A stretch of 49,101 bases of DNA from Shewanella sp. UCD-KL21 (lineage in GTDB: Bacteria > Pseudomonadota > Gammaproteobacteria > Enterobacterales > Shewanellaceae). The notes beneath the pieces are model-generated. The model saw nothing but the letters and a program-made list of their open reading frames with translations, was not told the DNA's origin and did not search any database. The translations under genes were made by a program, and so were the position numbers. Positions 7,985 through 17,285 of this stretch are shown here, in pieces; position 1 is the first letter of the stretch, and the number at the start of each line of letters is the position of its first letter. The stretch covers positions 1 to 49,101 of the forward strand of contig NZ_MPHK01000027.1 of NCBI RefSeq assembly GCF_001957135.1, given 5' to 3'.

Positions 7985-8568
7985 TACTCACTCCAGCTGT
8001 TAATTCTTATAGTAGGGTTGCGCGGTATGATACAGCGCAATTGATCACAATCCCAGCATTTGAAACATGAAATTAGTTGCAATTCGCCATGAACTGCACT
8101 TGTGCTAGTGGTATTTTCTTGTGTGGAGCTGTTCGGCAATTGTATTTCATAGAAAAAACCAATTTAACGCTTAGTTTCATACCCTTGTGACGATTTTTAA
8201 GAAAACTCTTTTCTAAAAATGAATCAACAAAAATGCCAACGCGAACAGTGAAAACGGTCACCAGTATCAGTTTTTGAGCCGCGAAATGAAGATTTAATGA
8301 AATAAGGTTGAGTTAGCAACAGATTAATTACCCTATCACGGCTCAATAAGTACAGCGCTTTATATTGCAACAAGGCTCACTAAGCTCTCAAAAAATTCAT
8401 CTTTATTAACTGACAAAACCCCAGCTTAGTGACCACTAAAGCTGCATAAGTTTCCTTCAACAAAACTGTAAACAGCTTACAGCAAAAAGATCGGTTTTAA
8501 GTTATTGCTCGATTCGAGTAGAATTAGTGCCATTCCTAGTTCGGTCCCCCAGTCAAAGAGATATAAAA
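7985..8568. other. Divergent intergenic region glyA / ettA
   Basis: This 584-bp gap must hold the promoters of two divergent genes. On the glyA side, TTGCGC and GCGCAA form an inverted repeat about 40-60 bp upstream of the start (8018-8040). On the ettA side, TAGAAT (8518-8523), about 45 bp before the ATG, is a weak -10 candidate. Small AT-rich hairpins occur near 8195-8219. A 62-codon minus-strand frame at 8073-8261 has no recognisable family and I do not call it a gene. Confidence 0.4.
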
Positions 8569-10236
8569 ATGGCTCAGTTTGTATACAGCATGCTTAGAGT
8601 GGGCAAAATTGTTCCACCTAAAAAACAAATTCTTAAAGATATTTCATTGAGTTTTTTCCCTGGCGCCAAAATTGGTGTACTTGGTTTAAACGGCTCAGGT
8701 AAATCAACGCTGCTGCGTATCATGGCCGGTTTAGATACCGAAATTGAAGGTGAAGCGCGTCCGATGCAAGATCTTAAAATCGGCTACCTTCCGCAAGAAC
8801 CTAAACTTGATGAATCACAAACCGTACGTGAAGCAATCGAAGAAGCCGTCAGTGAAGCTAAAAATGCCTTAACTCGTCTTGACGAGGTGTATGCCCTTTA
8901 TGCTGAACCTGATGCTGACTTTGATGAACTGGCAAAAGAGCAAGGTCAACTTGAAGCCATCATTCAATCTCAAGATGCCCATAACCTTGATATGGTATTA
9001 GAGCGCGCCGCCAATGCACTGCGCCTGCCGGATTGGGATGAAAAGATTGCAGTCCTTTCAGGTGGTGAGCGCCGCCGTGTGGCAATTTGTCGCCTTCTTT
9101 TAGAAAAGCCAGACATGTTGCTACTTGATGAACCTACCAACCACTTGGATGCAGAATCAGTAGCTTGGCTTGAACGCTTCTTACAAGATTATACTGGTAC
9201 TGTTGTGGCGATTACCCATGATAGATATTTCTTGGATAATGCCGCAGGTTGGATTTTAGAGCTGGATCGCGGCGAAGGTATTCCATGGGAAGGTAACTAC
9301 TCTTCATGGCTTGAGCAAAAAGATGCCCGTCTGCAACAAGAGTCTGCCACTGAAAGCGCTCGTCAAAAAACCATTCAAAAAGAATTAGAATGGGTACGTC
9401 AAGGCTCAAAAGGTCGTCAATCCAAAGGTAAAGCCCGTATGGCTCGCTTTGAAGAATTAAACACCAATGATTACCAAAAGCGTAATGAGACCAATGAGCT
9501 ATTCATTCCACCAGGACCTCGTTTGGGTGACAAGGTAATCGAAGTCAACAACCTGACTAAATCCTATGGCGACCGCGTATTAATTGATGACCTCAGCTTT
9601 GCGGTCCCAAAAGGCGCGATTGTCGGTATTATTGGTGCTAACGGTGCGGGTAAATCGACCCTATTTAAGATGATATCTGGTGCAGAGCAGCCTGATAGCG
9701 GTAGCATTGAAGTGGGTGAGTCTGTTCAAATTGCTTCGGTTGAGCAGTTCCGCGACTCAATGAATGATAAGAACACTGTCTGGCAAGAAATTTCAGATGG
9801 TCAAGACATCATGCGAATTAACAACACTGAAATCCCAAGTCGCGCTTATGTTGGCCGCTTTAATTTCCGTGGTGGCGATCAGCAAAAAATCATTGGCACC
9901 CTTTCAGGTGGTGAGCGTAACCGGGTTCATTTAGCCAAACTGTTACAAGCTGGCGGCAACGTGTTATTACTCGATGAGCCAACCAATGACTTGGATGTTG
10001 AAACGCTGCGAGCACTAGAGGAAGCTTTATTAGAGTTCCCAGGTTGTGCCATGGTTATTTCCCATGACCGTTGGTTCCTAGACAGAATCGCTACCCATAT
10101 TCTTGATTACCGTGATGAAGGCCAAGTGAACTTCTATGAAGGTAACTACAGTGAATATACCACTTGGCTAAAAGAAAACTTAGGTGCAGAAGCCATTGAG
10201 CCGCACCGTTTGAAATACAAACGTATTGCAAAATAA
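8569..10236 (+). CDS. ettA: Energy-dependent translational throttle protein EttA (ABC-F)
   Basis: EttA is a soluble ABC-F ATPase that binds the ribosomal E site and gates entry into elongation according to ATP/ADP. It has two ATP-binding cassettes: Walker A GLNGSGKST with signature LSGGERRR, and Walker A GANGAGKST with signature LSGGERNR. Between them is the basic linker that contacts tRNA (WVRQGSKGRQSKGKARMARF). There are no transmembrane segments. The start is the ATG at 8569 (MAQFVYSMLRVGKIVPPKK), giving 555 aa as in E. coli; the frame is open 14 codons further without family similarity. A hairpin terminator follows 18 bp after the stop. Confidence 0.96.
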   Translation: MAQFVYSMLRVGKIVPPKKQILKDISLSFFPGAKIGVLGLNGSGKSTLLRIMAGLDTEIEGEARPMQDLKIGYLPQEPKLDESQTVREAIEEAVSEAKNALTRLDEVYALYAEPDADFDELAKEQGQLEAIIQSQDAHNLDMVLERAANALRLPDWDEKIAVLSGGERRRVAICRLLLEKPDMLLLDEPTNHLDAESVAWLERFLQDYTGTVVAITHDRYFLDNAAGWILELDRGEGIPWEGNYSSWLEQKDARLQQESATESARQKTIQKELEWVRQGSKGRQSKGKARMARFEELNTNDYQKRNETNELFIPPGPRLGDKVIEVNNLTKSYGDRVLIDDLSFAVPKGAIVGIIGANGAGKSTLFKMISGAEQPDSGSIEVGESVQIASVEQFRDSMNDKNTVWQEISDGQDIMRINNTEIPSRAYVGRFNFRGGDQQKIIGTLSGGERNRVHLAKLLQAGGNVLLLDEPTNDLDVETLRALEEALLEFPGCAMVISHDRWFLDRIATHILDYRDEGQVNFYEGNYSEYTTWLKENLGAEAIEPHRLKYKRIAK

Positions 10237-10253
10237 GCCTCGTTTCAGTTTAG

Positions 10254-10277
10254 GTTAGCTCTCTATGAGCTAACTTT
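10254..10277 (+). terminator. Terminator hairpin after ettA
   Basis: GTTAGCTC (10254-10261) and GAGCTAAC (10267-10274) form a perfect 8-bp stem with a 5-base loop, followed by TTTCTG. It starts 18 bp after the ettA stop. Confidence 0.65.
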
Positions 10278-10293
10278 CTGTGATTAAGTATTT

Positions 10294-10319
10294 CACTGAC
10301 GATTGATTTATTGTCAGTG
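10294..10319 (+). other. Second hairpin after ettA
   Basis: CACTGAC (10294-10300) pairs with GTCAGTG (10313-10319) across a 12-base AT-rich loop. It sits between the ettA terminator and a longer hairpin and has no T-run of its own. Confidence 0.4.
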
Positions 10320-10346
10320 TCAAAGTCAGTGCCAATACAAACTCAT

Positions 10347-10406
10347 AATGCTCCTGTTATGACGATTTACCCATTGTTAAGTAAATCGTCTAAAGGAGCA
10401 TTTTTA
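10347..10406 (+). terminator. Long two-part hairpin with T-run
   Basis: AATGCTCCT (10347-10355) pairs with AGGAGCATT (10394-10402). Inside it, GACGATTTAC (10361-10370) pairs with GTAAATCGTC (10381-10390). TTTTT follows, so it resembles a strong intrinsic terminator with a stacked stem of 19 bp and an internal loop. It could end ettA read-through or the 3' end of an unannotated small RNA. Confidence 0.6.
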
Positions 10407-10842
10407 TATCCCATGACTTTAAAATTAACTAAACAGCTTAAAGCTGCAGTTTTGGTGATTAATGTCATAAAAATGACACCATTAATTCATTCCCAAAAAC
10501 AATTCAAACATTAACAACTCGCCGAAGCATATTGCGCCAAAGCCGTTATTTCCATATTTATCCCCCCTTGTCAAACTCATCACCCATATGGGTTATTTGC
10601 ACTAATTAACAATAGCTTAATAATTATTTGCAACTTGTCCCTTAGTGAATAAACATAACCTAGATACATTAATTTTCGTGAGCTGTGGCGATATTGTAAA
10701 AAATAGTCAAAAACAACAATCTATTTGTAAAGACATACCAACTTCAGTAATATAAAATTATTGATGGATTGTTTTACTGTTGACCATTTGTTATGGCGCA
10801 ATTGCTATACACCAAAAAAATTAAGAAAAAACGGAGAAATCA
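10407..10842. other. Intergenic region upstream of the secreted hypothetical protein
   Basis: I see no gene in these 436 bp. A 12-bp palindrome ACCCATATGGGT lies at 10582-10593 and may be a regulator site. Much of the rest is AT-rich. The ribosome binding site ACGGAG precedes the GTG start at 10843. A 67-codon frame at 10311-10514 overlaps the hairpins and looks accidental. Confidence 0.35.
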
Positions 10843-11997
10843 GTGAGATATAGTCGAATAACATTTATGTTTTTATGCTTTTATGCAAGTAGCTCATTTG
10901 GTTTAGAAATTATTACCAGTAGTGAAACTAAAGCACTTGAAGAAATTGAGCAAAAATACAACATTGACAACTTACTTATTTCTGCCAATGACAAGTTATC
11001 GACTCATAAGAAAAAAGAATCTGACTATCATGCCCTCAGCGTTGAGATAAAAAGTAAGAAGACTGAGTATGATCACGTTATCTCAAAGCTACCGGCTAAA
11101 ATCTTATCGCGCTCAAACATCAATGCTTATTATCAAGATATCGAAAAACTGGTACTTAAAATTGACCAGTTAGAAACCAAGTATGATATTGACGGCAAAT
11201 CACTTCGTAGAGAATACAAGACCATCATGGCCGAGTACGATGCGATTAATACTAAACGTACCGATAAAGATGAGCAGTTAGCCGCCTTAAAAAGTGATAT
11301 TACCAAACGTGTGATTGCTGACGTATCAAAACCGGATACGGTTCAATCCGTTGATTTAGATGGTTCAACTTTATGCTCTAAATTCCAGTCAATTAATGAT
11401 TGTTTGAAAGACTCTGAAAATTACATTGTGACCAATACCATTAAAACTGACCCATTCTTAAATGATCGCAGCGTATTACTTTCATACGATGTTATTGATG
11501 CCAGTATGAACATGAGTGGTAATTTAAACTACAGAATTAAAATGGCCTTTAAGCCCTCTTATAACAGTAAAATTGATTCACTTATTAATGAAAAGCTCGG
11601 CTTAAAGTCCGCCATGATCACCTTAGTAAGTAATGTCGCTGCTGATTGGTTTATTGATGGGGTAAAAATTGGTACCGGCAAAGAGTTATTCCATGAAGTG
11701 CCATTAGGGCAACATGGCATTTTGGCATCTTACCAATCTCAAGATAAATCGAGTGTTGAGTTCATTCAAGGAAACGGGGTTTTTAACTATAACTTCAATA
11801 ATGTGTCTCGACAAAATGACCTAGTCAGCTTGCCAAGCAAAGACAATAAAAAACAAGTTATCAAAATGAAGCCTAAGCAGGCTGATGCAACTAATCAGGT
11901 CAATAACACTCCCAAAAAACACTTAGCCGATAAAGGTTATGAATACTTTATGGGGATTGAGCCTGCTAATAGTGAACAAGAAAAAAACTTCGACTAA
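10843..11997 (+). CDS. Secreted coiled-coil protein of unknown function, possible PEGA-like C-terminal domain
   Basis: I do not recognise the family. The 384-residue product starts with GTG preceded by CGGAG. It has an N-terminal signal peptide (MRYSRITFMFLCFYASSSFG), so export to the periplasm is expected. Residues of about 25-160 are highly charged and helical, with heptad-like spacing (KLVLKIDQLETKYDIDGKSL), suggesting a coiled coil. There is a pair of cysteines near residues 180-190 (STLCSKFQSINDCLKD). Around residues 260-305, WFIDGVKIGTGKELFHEVPL followed by GQHGI resembles a PEGA carbohydrate-type beta domain, but this is only by eye. It is a single-gene unit with a long upstream region and a strong terminator 25 bp after the stop. 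Confidence 0.75.
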   Translation: MRYSRITFMFLCFYASSSFGLEIITSSETKALEEIEQKYNIDNLLISANDKLSTHKKKESDYHALSVEIKSKKTEYDHVISKLPAKILSRSNINAYYQDIEKLVLKIDQLETKYDIDGKSLRREYKTIMAEYDAINTKRTDKDEQLAALKSDITKRVIADVSKPDTVQSVDLDGSTLCSKFQSINDCLKDSENYIVTNTIKTDPFLNDRSVLLSYDVIDASMNMSGNLNYRIKMAFKPSYNSKIDSLINEKLGLKSAMITLVSNVAADWFIDGVKIGTGKELFHEVPLGQHGILASYQSQDKSSVEFIQGNGVFNYNFNNVSRQNDLVSLPSKDNKKQVIKMKPKQADATNQVNNTPKKHLADKGYEYFMGIEPANSEQEKNFD

Positions 11998-12021
11998 ATA
12001 GCAGCGCTATAAGTCGAGATT

Positions 12022-12056
12022 AAAAAGCCATTTAGGTCGTACCTAAGTGGCTTTTT
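12022..12056 (+). terminator. Intrinsic terminator
   Basis: AAAAAGCCATTTAGGT (12022-12037) pairs with ACCTAAGTGGCTTTTT (12041-12056) with one G-T wobble and a CGT loop. The right arm ends in a T-run. It terminates the secreted-protein gene and, by symmetry, could work in both directions. Confidence 0.9.
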
Positions 12057-12379
12057 TATTTAAGTGCATTTAGCTTAATGAGCAACTTTAATGAAGACGA
12101 ATAACTAAACCGCAGCTTGTTAATATCATTAGCTAGCAAATTGTCACAGTAACAATGTCGAACACCAAAAGTCACCAACAACATAAGCCAAGCTAATGCT
12201 ATCTATTCGTTACGAAATGATCAGCTGACTGCCTATAGTTGCAACAAACTATTGACGAGCTTGTTATCGGAATGTTCAGTTACACTCTTATCTTCTTTGC
12301 TTTACATTCATTTACGCTTATATGGCTAATTATTTATTAATATAGACCGCAATTCAGCAACGAGTCGTCGAGTTCTATT
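12057..12379. other. Intergenic region upstream of the RND operon
   Basis: There is no gene in this 323-bp stretch. TTCGTTACGAA at 12206-12216 is an 11-bp palindrome of the kind used by TetR-type regulators. TTGACG at 12252-12257 is a possible -35 element, but I do not see a well-spaced -10. Confidence 0.3.
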
Positions 12380-13504
12380 ATGAAAAAATTACTTCCCCTT
12401 ATTGTCATTTGCAGCTTAGTCGCTGCCGCAGTCATCTATAGTGATTTTTCACAAGCCAATAAAGCTACGCCGTCTCAAAAAGGCCCTGCCAAAAAATCTA
12501 TTCCGGTTGTGACAGGGCTTGTAGAGCAACATGAATTATCTCAATCACTGTCTTTGATTGGTAAGCTCGACGCCGAACAATCAGTGTATATCTCTTCTCA
12601 AGTGGCTGGGCAAATCAGTCAAATTAATATTCAGCCCAATCAAGATATTCAAGCTGGGCAAATCATTGTTCAATTAGACGATGCTAAAGCCAAAGCGGCA
12701 ACAGCAGAAGCTGCAGCTTACCTTGCAGATGAAAAAAGAAAGCTCAAAGAATTCCAAAAATTAGTTAAAAGTAATGCCATTACGCAAACTGAAATCGATG
12801 CCCAGCAAGCCAGTGTTGATATGGCTCAAGCGCGTTTAGCCGCTGCCCAAGCAGAACTTGATTACCATTCATTAAATGCGCCTTTTTCTGGTACCGCTGG
12901 CTTAGTTGATTTCAGTGTCGGTAAAATGATTGCTGTCGGCACCGAGTTACTGGCATTTGACGACCTTTCTAGTATGAGACTCGACCTGCAAGTGCCTGAG
13001 CATTATTTGTCTATGTTATCCATTGGTATGCCTGTGGCGGCACAAAGTAAAGCCTGGCCCGAACAAGTATTTAGCGGCGAGATTACCGCCATTGATTCAC
13101 GCATTAATCAAGACACCTTAAATTTACGAGTAAGAGTGCAGTTTGATAACCCCAATAGTCAACTCAAGCCGGGAATGATGATGGCGGCGACACTTAACTT
13201 TCCAGCGATTGCTGAGCCAGTCATTCCTGTACAGGCTATTGAATACTCAGGTACTAAACGTTTTGTCTATTTGATTGGAAAGGACAACATTGCTAAGCGC
13301 ACTGAAGTCATTCTTGGTGCCCGTATTGATAATGAAGTGTTGATCTCAAATGGCCTTAACATTGGCGACAATGTGGTGGTTCAGGGACTTGTCAATATGC
13401 GTGATGGTGTCAGTGTTAATATTTTAGAAACTAACGCTACCACTGGGCAAATCGCTAAAGAAGATGACAGCGCAATGCTAACCACTGAATTGGAGCAAAG
13501 TTAA
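12380..13504 (+). CDS. RND efflux periplasmic adaptor subunit
   Basis: This membrane-fusion protein (374 aa) should link an inner-membrane RND pump to an outer-membrane channel. An N-terminal hydrophobic anchor or signal (KKLLPLIVICSLVAAAVIYS) is followed by the lipoyl half-motif VYISSQVAGQISQINIQPNQ. A helical hairpin spans about residues 105-160, and the second lipoyl half is YHSLNAPFSGTAGLVDF. Then come beta-barrel and membrane-proximal domains (VVVQGLVNMRDGVSVNI). No lipobox cysteine is apparent. Its stop overlaps the permease start by one base (TAATG), so the two are an operon. Substrates cannot be inferred from sequence alone. Confidence 0.92.
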   Translation: MKKLLPLIVICSLVAAAVIYSDFSQANKATPSQKGPAKKSIPVVTGLVEQHELSQSLSLIGKLDAEQSVYISSQVAGQISQINIQPNQDIQAGQIIVQLDDAKAKAATAEAAAYLADEKRKLKEFQKLVKSNAITQTEIDAQQASVDMAQARLAAAQAELDYHSLNAPFSGTAGLVDFSVGKMIAVGTELLAFDDLSSMRLDLQVPEHYLSMLSIGMPVAAQSKAWPEQVFSGEITAIDSRINQDTLNLRVRVQFDNPNSQLKPGMMMAATLNFPAIAEPVIPVQAIEYSGTKRFVYLIGKDNIAKRTEVILGARIDNEVLISNGLNIGDNVVVQGLVNMRDGVSVNILETNATTGQIAKEDDSAMLTTELEQS

Positions 13505-16500
13505 TGTGGCTTTCTGACGTTTCGGTAAAACGCCCTGTTGTCGCCATCGTACTGAGTCTGCTTTTAGGAGTATTTGGACTGATATCACTGTCCAAGCTTT
13601 CAATCAGAGAAATGCCTGATGTAGAAAGCCCTGTGGTTACCGTAATGACCACCTATGATGGCGCCTCGGCAACCATTATGGAAAGCCAGATCACCACCAC
13701 CATTGAAGATGAATTAACTGGGATCAGTGGTGTTGATGAAATTACCTCAGTAACCCGCAATGGCATGTCGCGCATTACTGTGACCTTTTTATTAGGCTGG
13801 AATTTAACCGAAGGCGTAAGTGATGTTCGTGATGCTGTCGCGCGCGCCCAAAGACGCTTACCTGATGAAGCTAACGATCCCGTGGTTTCTAAAGACAATG
13901 GCTCTGGCGAGCCGGCAGTCTATGTCAACTTAAGTTCATCGACGATGGACAGGACTCAGTTAACTGATTACTCCCAACGGGTGCTAGAGGACAGATTCAA
14001 CTTAATTTCCGGTGTGAGTTCTATTTCAATCACCGGCGGATTATATAAAGTCATGTACGTTCAGTTAAAGCCTGAGCTTATGGCCGGGCGTAACGTGTCG
14101 GCCAATGATATCGTCTCTGCTTTAAATACTGAAAATGTTGAAACCCCAGGTGGTGAAGTCCGTAATGACACCACAGTGATGACAGTGCGAACGGCCAGAC
14201 TTTACAATAATCCAGACGATTTTGATTATTTGGTGGTACGTACTGCAGAAGATGGCAGTCCAATTTATCTAAAAGACGTCGCTGATGTGTTTATTGGTGC
14301 AGAGAATGAAAACTCAACCTTTAAAAGTAATGGTGTTCCTAACCTTAGTTTAGGCATTATTGCCCAATCGGATGCTAACCCTTTAGATGTTGCTAAATTG
14401 GTTCATCAAGAGGTTGATAACATTCAGCAGTTTCTTCCTGATGGCACTGCCCTCGCGGTAGATTATGACTCTACCGTGTTTATATCTCGCTCTATTGATG
14501 AGGTGTATAACACCATTATTATCACTGCCATTTTAGTGATACTGGTGCTATACATTTTTATTGGTCAAGTGAGAGCCACATTAATCCCTGCGGTGACGGT
14601 TCCGGTATCATTAATTTCGGCTTTTATTGCGGCCAATAGCTTTGGCTTTTCAATCAACTTGTTAACCTTAATGGCACTGATCCTCGCCATTGGTTTAGTG
14701 GTCGATGATGCCATTGTCGTGGTAGAAAATATTTTCCATCACCTCGAAAAAGGTGAGCCACCGATCCTTGCTGCCTACAAAGGTGCTCGTGAGGTTGGCT
14801 TTGCTGTAATGGCCACCACAGCGGTACTGGTCATGGTCTTTTTACCTATCTCCTTTATGGAGGGTATGGTAGGACTACTGTTTACCGAATTCTCAGTCAT
14901 GTTAGCTGTATCGGTACTGTTTTCATCACTCATAGCCTTAACCTTAACCCCAGTACTTGGCAGTAAATTGCTCAAAGCCAACGTCAAACCTAATCGATTT
15001 AATCTATGGGTTGATGGCCTTTTTGAGCGCCTAGAGCAGCTATACCGTAAGCTGGTTTCAAAAGCGGTGAAATATCGCTATATCGCGCCTATTGTCATTA
15101 TTGTTTGTGTGTTCGGCAGTGGCTGGTTACTAAACCAAGTACCAGCACAGCTAGCACCACAAGAAGATCGCGGTGTCGTGTTTGCTTTTGTTAAAGGCGC
15201 AGAAGGCACCAGCTATAACCGCATGGCAGCCAACATGGATATTGTCGAGCAGCGACTACTGCCCATGTTAGGCGATGGCGTTATTAAGTCATTTAGTATT
15301 CAAGCGCCTGCTTTTGGTGGCCGCGCAGGCGACCAGACCGGCTTTGTGATTATCCAATTAGAAGAGTGGCAAGACCGTGATATTAATGCCCAGCAATCTT
15401 TAGGCATTATCGCTAAAGCACTTGATGGTATTGCTGACGTTATGGTTAGGCCAATGTTGCCTGGCTTTAGAGGCCAATCCAGTGAGCCGGTACAATTTGT
15501 GTTAGGTGGTTCTAATTATCAGGAGCTATTTAAGTGGGCACAGGCACTGCAACTTGAAGCGGATCATAGCCCGCTTCTAGAAGGCGCTGATCTTGATTAT
15601 GCTGAAACCACCCCCGAGTTACTGGTAAGTGTTGATAGACAACGCGCTGCAGAGCTGGGCGTCAGTGTCTCAGAAGTTGCCGACACCTTAGAAATAATGC
15701 TCGGCGGCAAAAGTGAAACCACCTTCATCGAGCGCGGTGAAGAATACGATGTTTACTTACGCGGTGATGAAAATAGTTTTAATAGCGTGGCAGATTTAAG
15801 TCAGATATATATGCGAACCAAAACCGGTGAGCTCATCACTCTCGATACCATTACCAAGATTGAAGAAGTGGCTTCAGCGCAAAAACTAAGCCATTTAAAT
15901 AAGCAAAAATCGATAACCTTAAAGGCGAATTTAGGCGCGGGTTATACACTCGGTGAAGCATTAGATTTTCTGGACCAAAAAGCCATTGAAATGTTACCAA
16001 GTGATATAAACGTTTCATATACCGGCGAGTCAAAAGATTTCAAAGAAAACCAGAGCAGCGTATTTATCGTATTTGGTTTAGCGCTATTGGTTGCCTATTT
16101 AGTTCTGGCGGCGCAGTTCGAGAGTTTCATTAACCCATTAGTGGTGATGTTTACCGTACCAATGGGGATTTTTGGTGGCTTCTTAGGGCTTTATTTAACC
16201 GGTCAGGGGTTAAATATTTATAGCCAGATAGGCATGATAATGCTCATTGGTATGGTGACTAAGAATGGTATTTTGATTGTTGAGTTTGCCAACCAGCTGC
16301 GAGATAAAGGCCTTGAAATAGAGCAAGCCATTATCGACGCCTCAGCTCGTCGATTAAGACCGATTTTAATGACTGCTTTTACCACTCTAATCGGCGCAAT
16401 TCCACTCATTATGTCAACAGGTGCAGGCTCAGAAAGTCGAATAGCTGTGGGGACAGTAGTGTTCTTTGGGATGGCATTTGCTACTCTAGTGACCTTATTG

Positions 16501-16605
16501 GTTATTCCTGCCATGTATCGACTCATATCAGGGGCAACACACTCACCAGGATATGTTGAACAGCAACTCAATCAAGCGATTGAGGCGCAGAAAAAACAAT
16601 CTTAA
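13504..16605 (+). CDS. RND efflux permease (HAE1 type)
   Basis: This 1033-residue inner-membrane proton/drug antiporter has the usual duplicated architecture. TM1 lies at the N-terminus (RPVVAIVLSLLLGVFGLISL). Two large periplasmic loops occur, and a TM block around residues 335-480 contains the proton-relay pair Asp401-Asp402 in AIGLVVDDAIVVVENIFHH. A second TM block follows near 855-1015 (GMIMLIGMVTKNGILIVEFA). The length is typical of multidrug RND pumps. It forms an operon with the adaptor. No TolC-type channel or regulator gene is in the window, so a shared TolC is likely. The NYN gene starts 26 bp downstream. Confidence 0.94.
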   Translation: MWLSDVSVKRPVVAIVLSLLLGVFGLISLSKLSIREMPDVESPVVTVMTTYDGASATIMESQITTTIEDELTGISGVDEITSVTRNGMSRITVTFLLGWNLTEGVSDVRDAVARAQRRLPDEANDPVVSKDNGSGEPAVYVNLSSSTMDRTQLTDYSQRVLEDRFNLISGVSSISITGGLYKVMYVQLKPELMAGRNVSANDIVSALNTENVETPGGEVRNDTTVMTVRTARLYNNPDDFDYLVVRTAEDGSPIYLKDVADVFIGAENENSTFKSNGVPNLSLGIIAQSDANPLDVAKLVHQEVDNIQQFLPDGTALAVDYDSTVFISRSIDEVYNTIIITAILVILVLYIFIGQVRATLIPAVTVPVSLISAFIAANSFGFSINLLTLMALILAIGLVVDDAIVVVENIFHHLEKGEPPILAAYKGAREVGFAVMATTAVLVMVFLPISFMEGMVGLLFTEFSVMLAVSVLFSSLIALTLTPVLGSKLLKANVKPNRFNLWVDGLFERLEQLYRKLVSKAVKYRYIAPIVIIVCVFGSGWLLNQVPAQLAPQEDRGVVFAFVKGAEGTSYNRMAANMDIVEQRLLPMLGDGVIKSFSIQAPAFGGRAGDQTGFVIIQLEEWQDRDINAQQSLGIIAKALDGIADVMVRPMLPGFRGQSSEPVQFVLGGSNYQELFKWAQALQLEADHSPLLEGADLDYAETTPELLVSVDRQRAAELGVSVSEVADTLEIMLGGKSETTFIERGEEYDVYLRGDENSFNSVADLSQIYMRTKTGELITLDTITKIEEVASAQKLSHLNKQKSITLKANLGAGYTLGEALDFLDQKAIEMLPSDINVSYTGESKDFKENQSSVFIVFGLALLVAYLVLAAQFESFINPLVVMFTVPMGIFGGFLGLYLTGQGLNIYSQIGMIMLIGMVTKNGILIVEFANQLRDKGLEIEQAIIDASARRLRPILMTAFTTLIGAIPLIMSTGAGSESRIAVGTVVFFGMAFATLVTLLVIPAMYRLISGATHSPGYVEQQLNQAIEAQKKQS

Positions 16606-16631
16606 ATTAATGATTTGGATGCAGGTGTAAC

Positions 16632-17105
16632 ATGGAAAAAGTCGCTATTTTTGTTGATGTACAAAACATTTATTACACCTGTAAACAAGCCTTTGGGCGC
16701 TCATTTAATTACCGCGCTTTATATAAATTACTGAGTCAGCAATATCACCTTGAACATGCTATTGCCTACGCTATTGCCCCTGCTGACGACGGTCAGAGAA
16801 AGTTTCAAGATGCATTGAAACACATAGGTTTTGAAGTCAAACTCAAACCTTATATTCAGCGCAGTGATGGCAGCGCCAAAGGCGACTGGGATGTAGGAAT
16901 TACCATAGATATTCTTGATATTGCCGAGCAAGTCGATAAGGTAATTTTATTGTCTGGCGATGGTGACTTTGATTTATTGCTTGCCAAAGTGGCACAAAAA
17001 TATGGCTGTAATACCCAAGTGATCAGCGTTGCGCCGTTAACAGCAAAGTCTCTGCTTGATGTCACTGGCAGTCACATTGCCATTAACCAAGATTTACTGC
17101 TTTAA
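16632..17105 (+). CDS. NYN-domain protein (LabA/DUF88 family)
   Basis: This 157-aa single-domain protein has the PIN-like fold of the NYN family, putative metal-dependent ribonucleases. Conserved acidic positions are visible in KVAIFVDVQNIYYTC (Asp9 and Asn12), AKGDWDVGITIDIL, and VILLSGDGDFDLLLAKV (the SGDGDF motif). It is preceded by AGGTG at good spacing. With only 26 bp from the RND permease stop, it may be co-transcribed, but the functional link is unclear; the next gene is 180 bp away. The family call is firm, while catalytic activity is inferred. Confidence 0.88.
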   Translation: MEKVAIFVDVQNIYYTCKQAFGRSFNYRALYKLLSQQYHLEHAIAYAIAPADDGQRKFQDALKHIGFEVKLKPYIQRSDGSAKGDWDVGITIDILDIAEQVDKVILLSGDGDFDLLLAKVAQKYGCNTQVISVAPLTAKSLLDVTGSHIAINQDLLL

Positions 17106-17285
17106 CCCAAGTAAATGCCAGTAAAAACCAATATAAGCGCAACATTCAAAGGGCACTAAGATAAATATTTGCCACCACAAATAAAACATCTTATCTTGTG
17201 TGACTTAACGGCATTACAAGCCTGATAAATTTATGTAAAATTACTATCGTGCTTTACTAATAAAAATAATAACAAAGGTTAGTCG

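Noticed and set aside
8073..8261. 62-codon minus-strand open frame upstream of glyA
   Set aside because: No family resemblance, no convincing ribosome binding site, and it fills a promoter region.
10311..10514. 67-codon + strand open frame after ettA
   Set aside because: It starts with TTG, runs through two hairpins including a terminator, and has no family resemblance.
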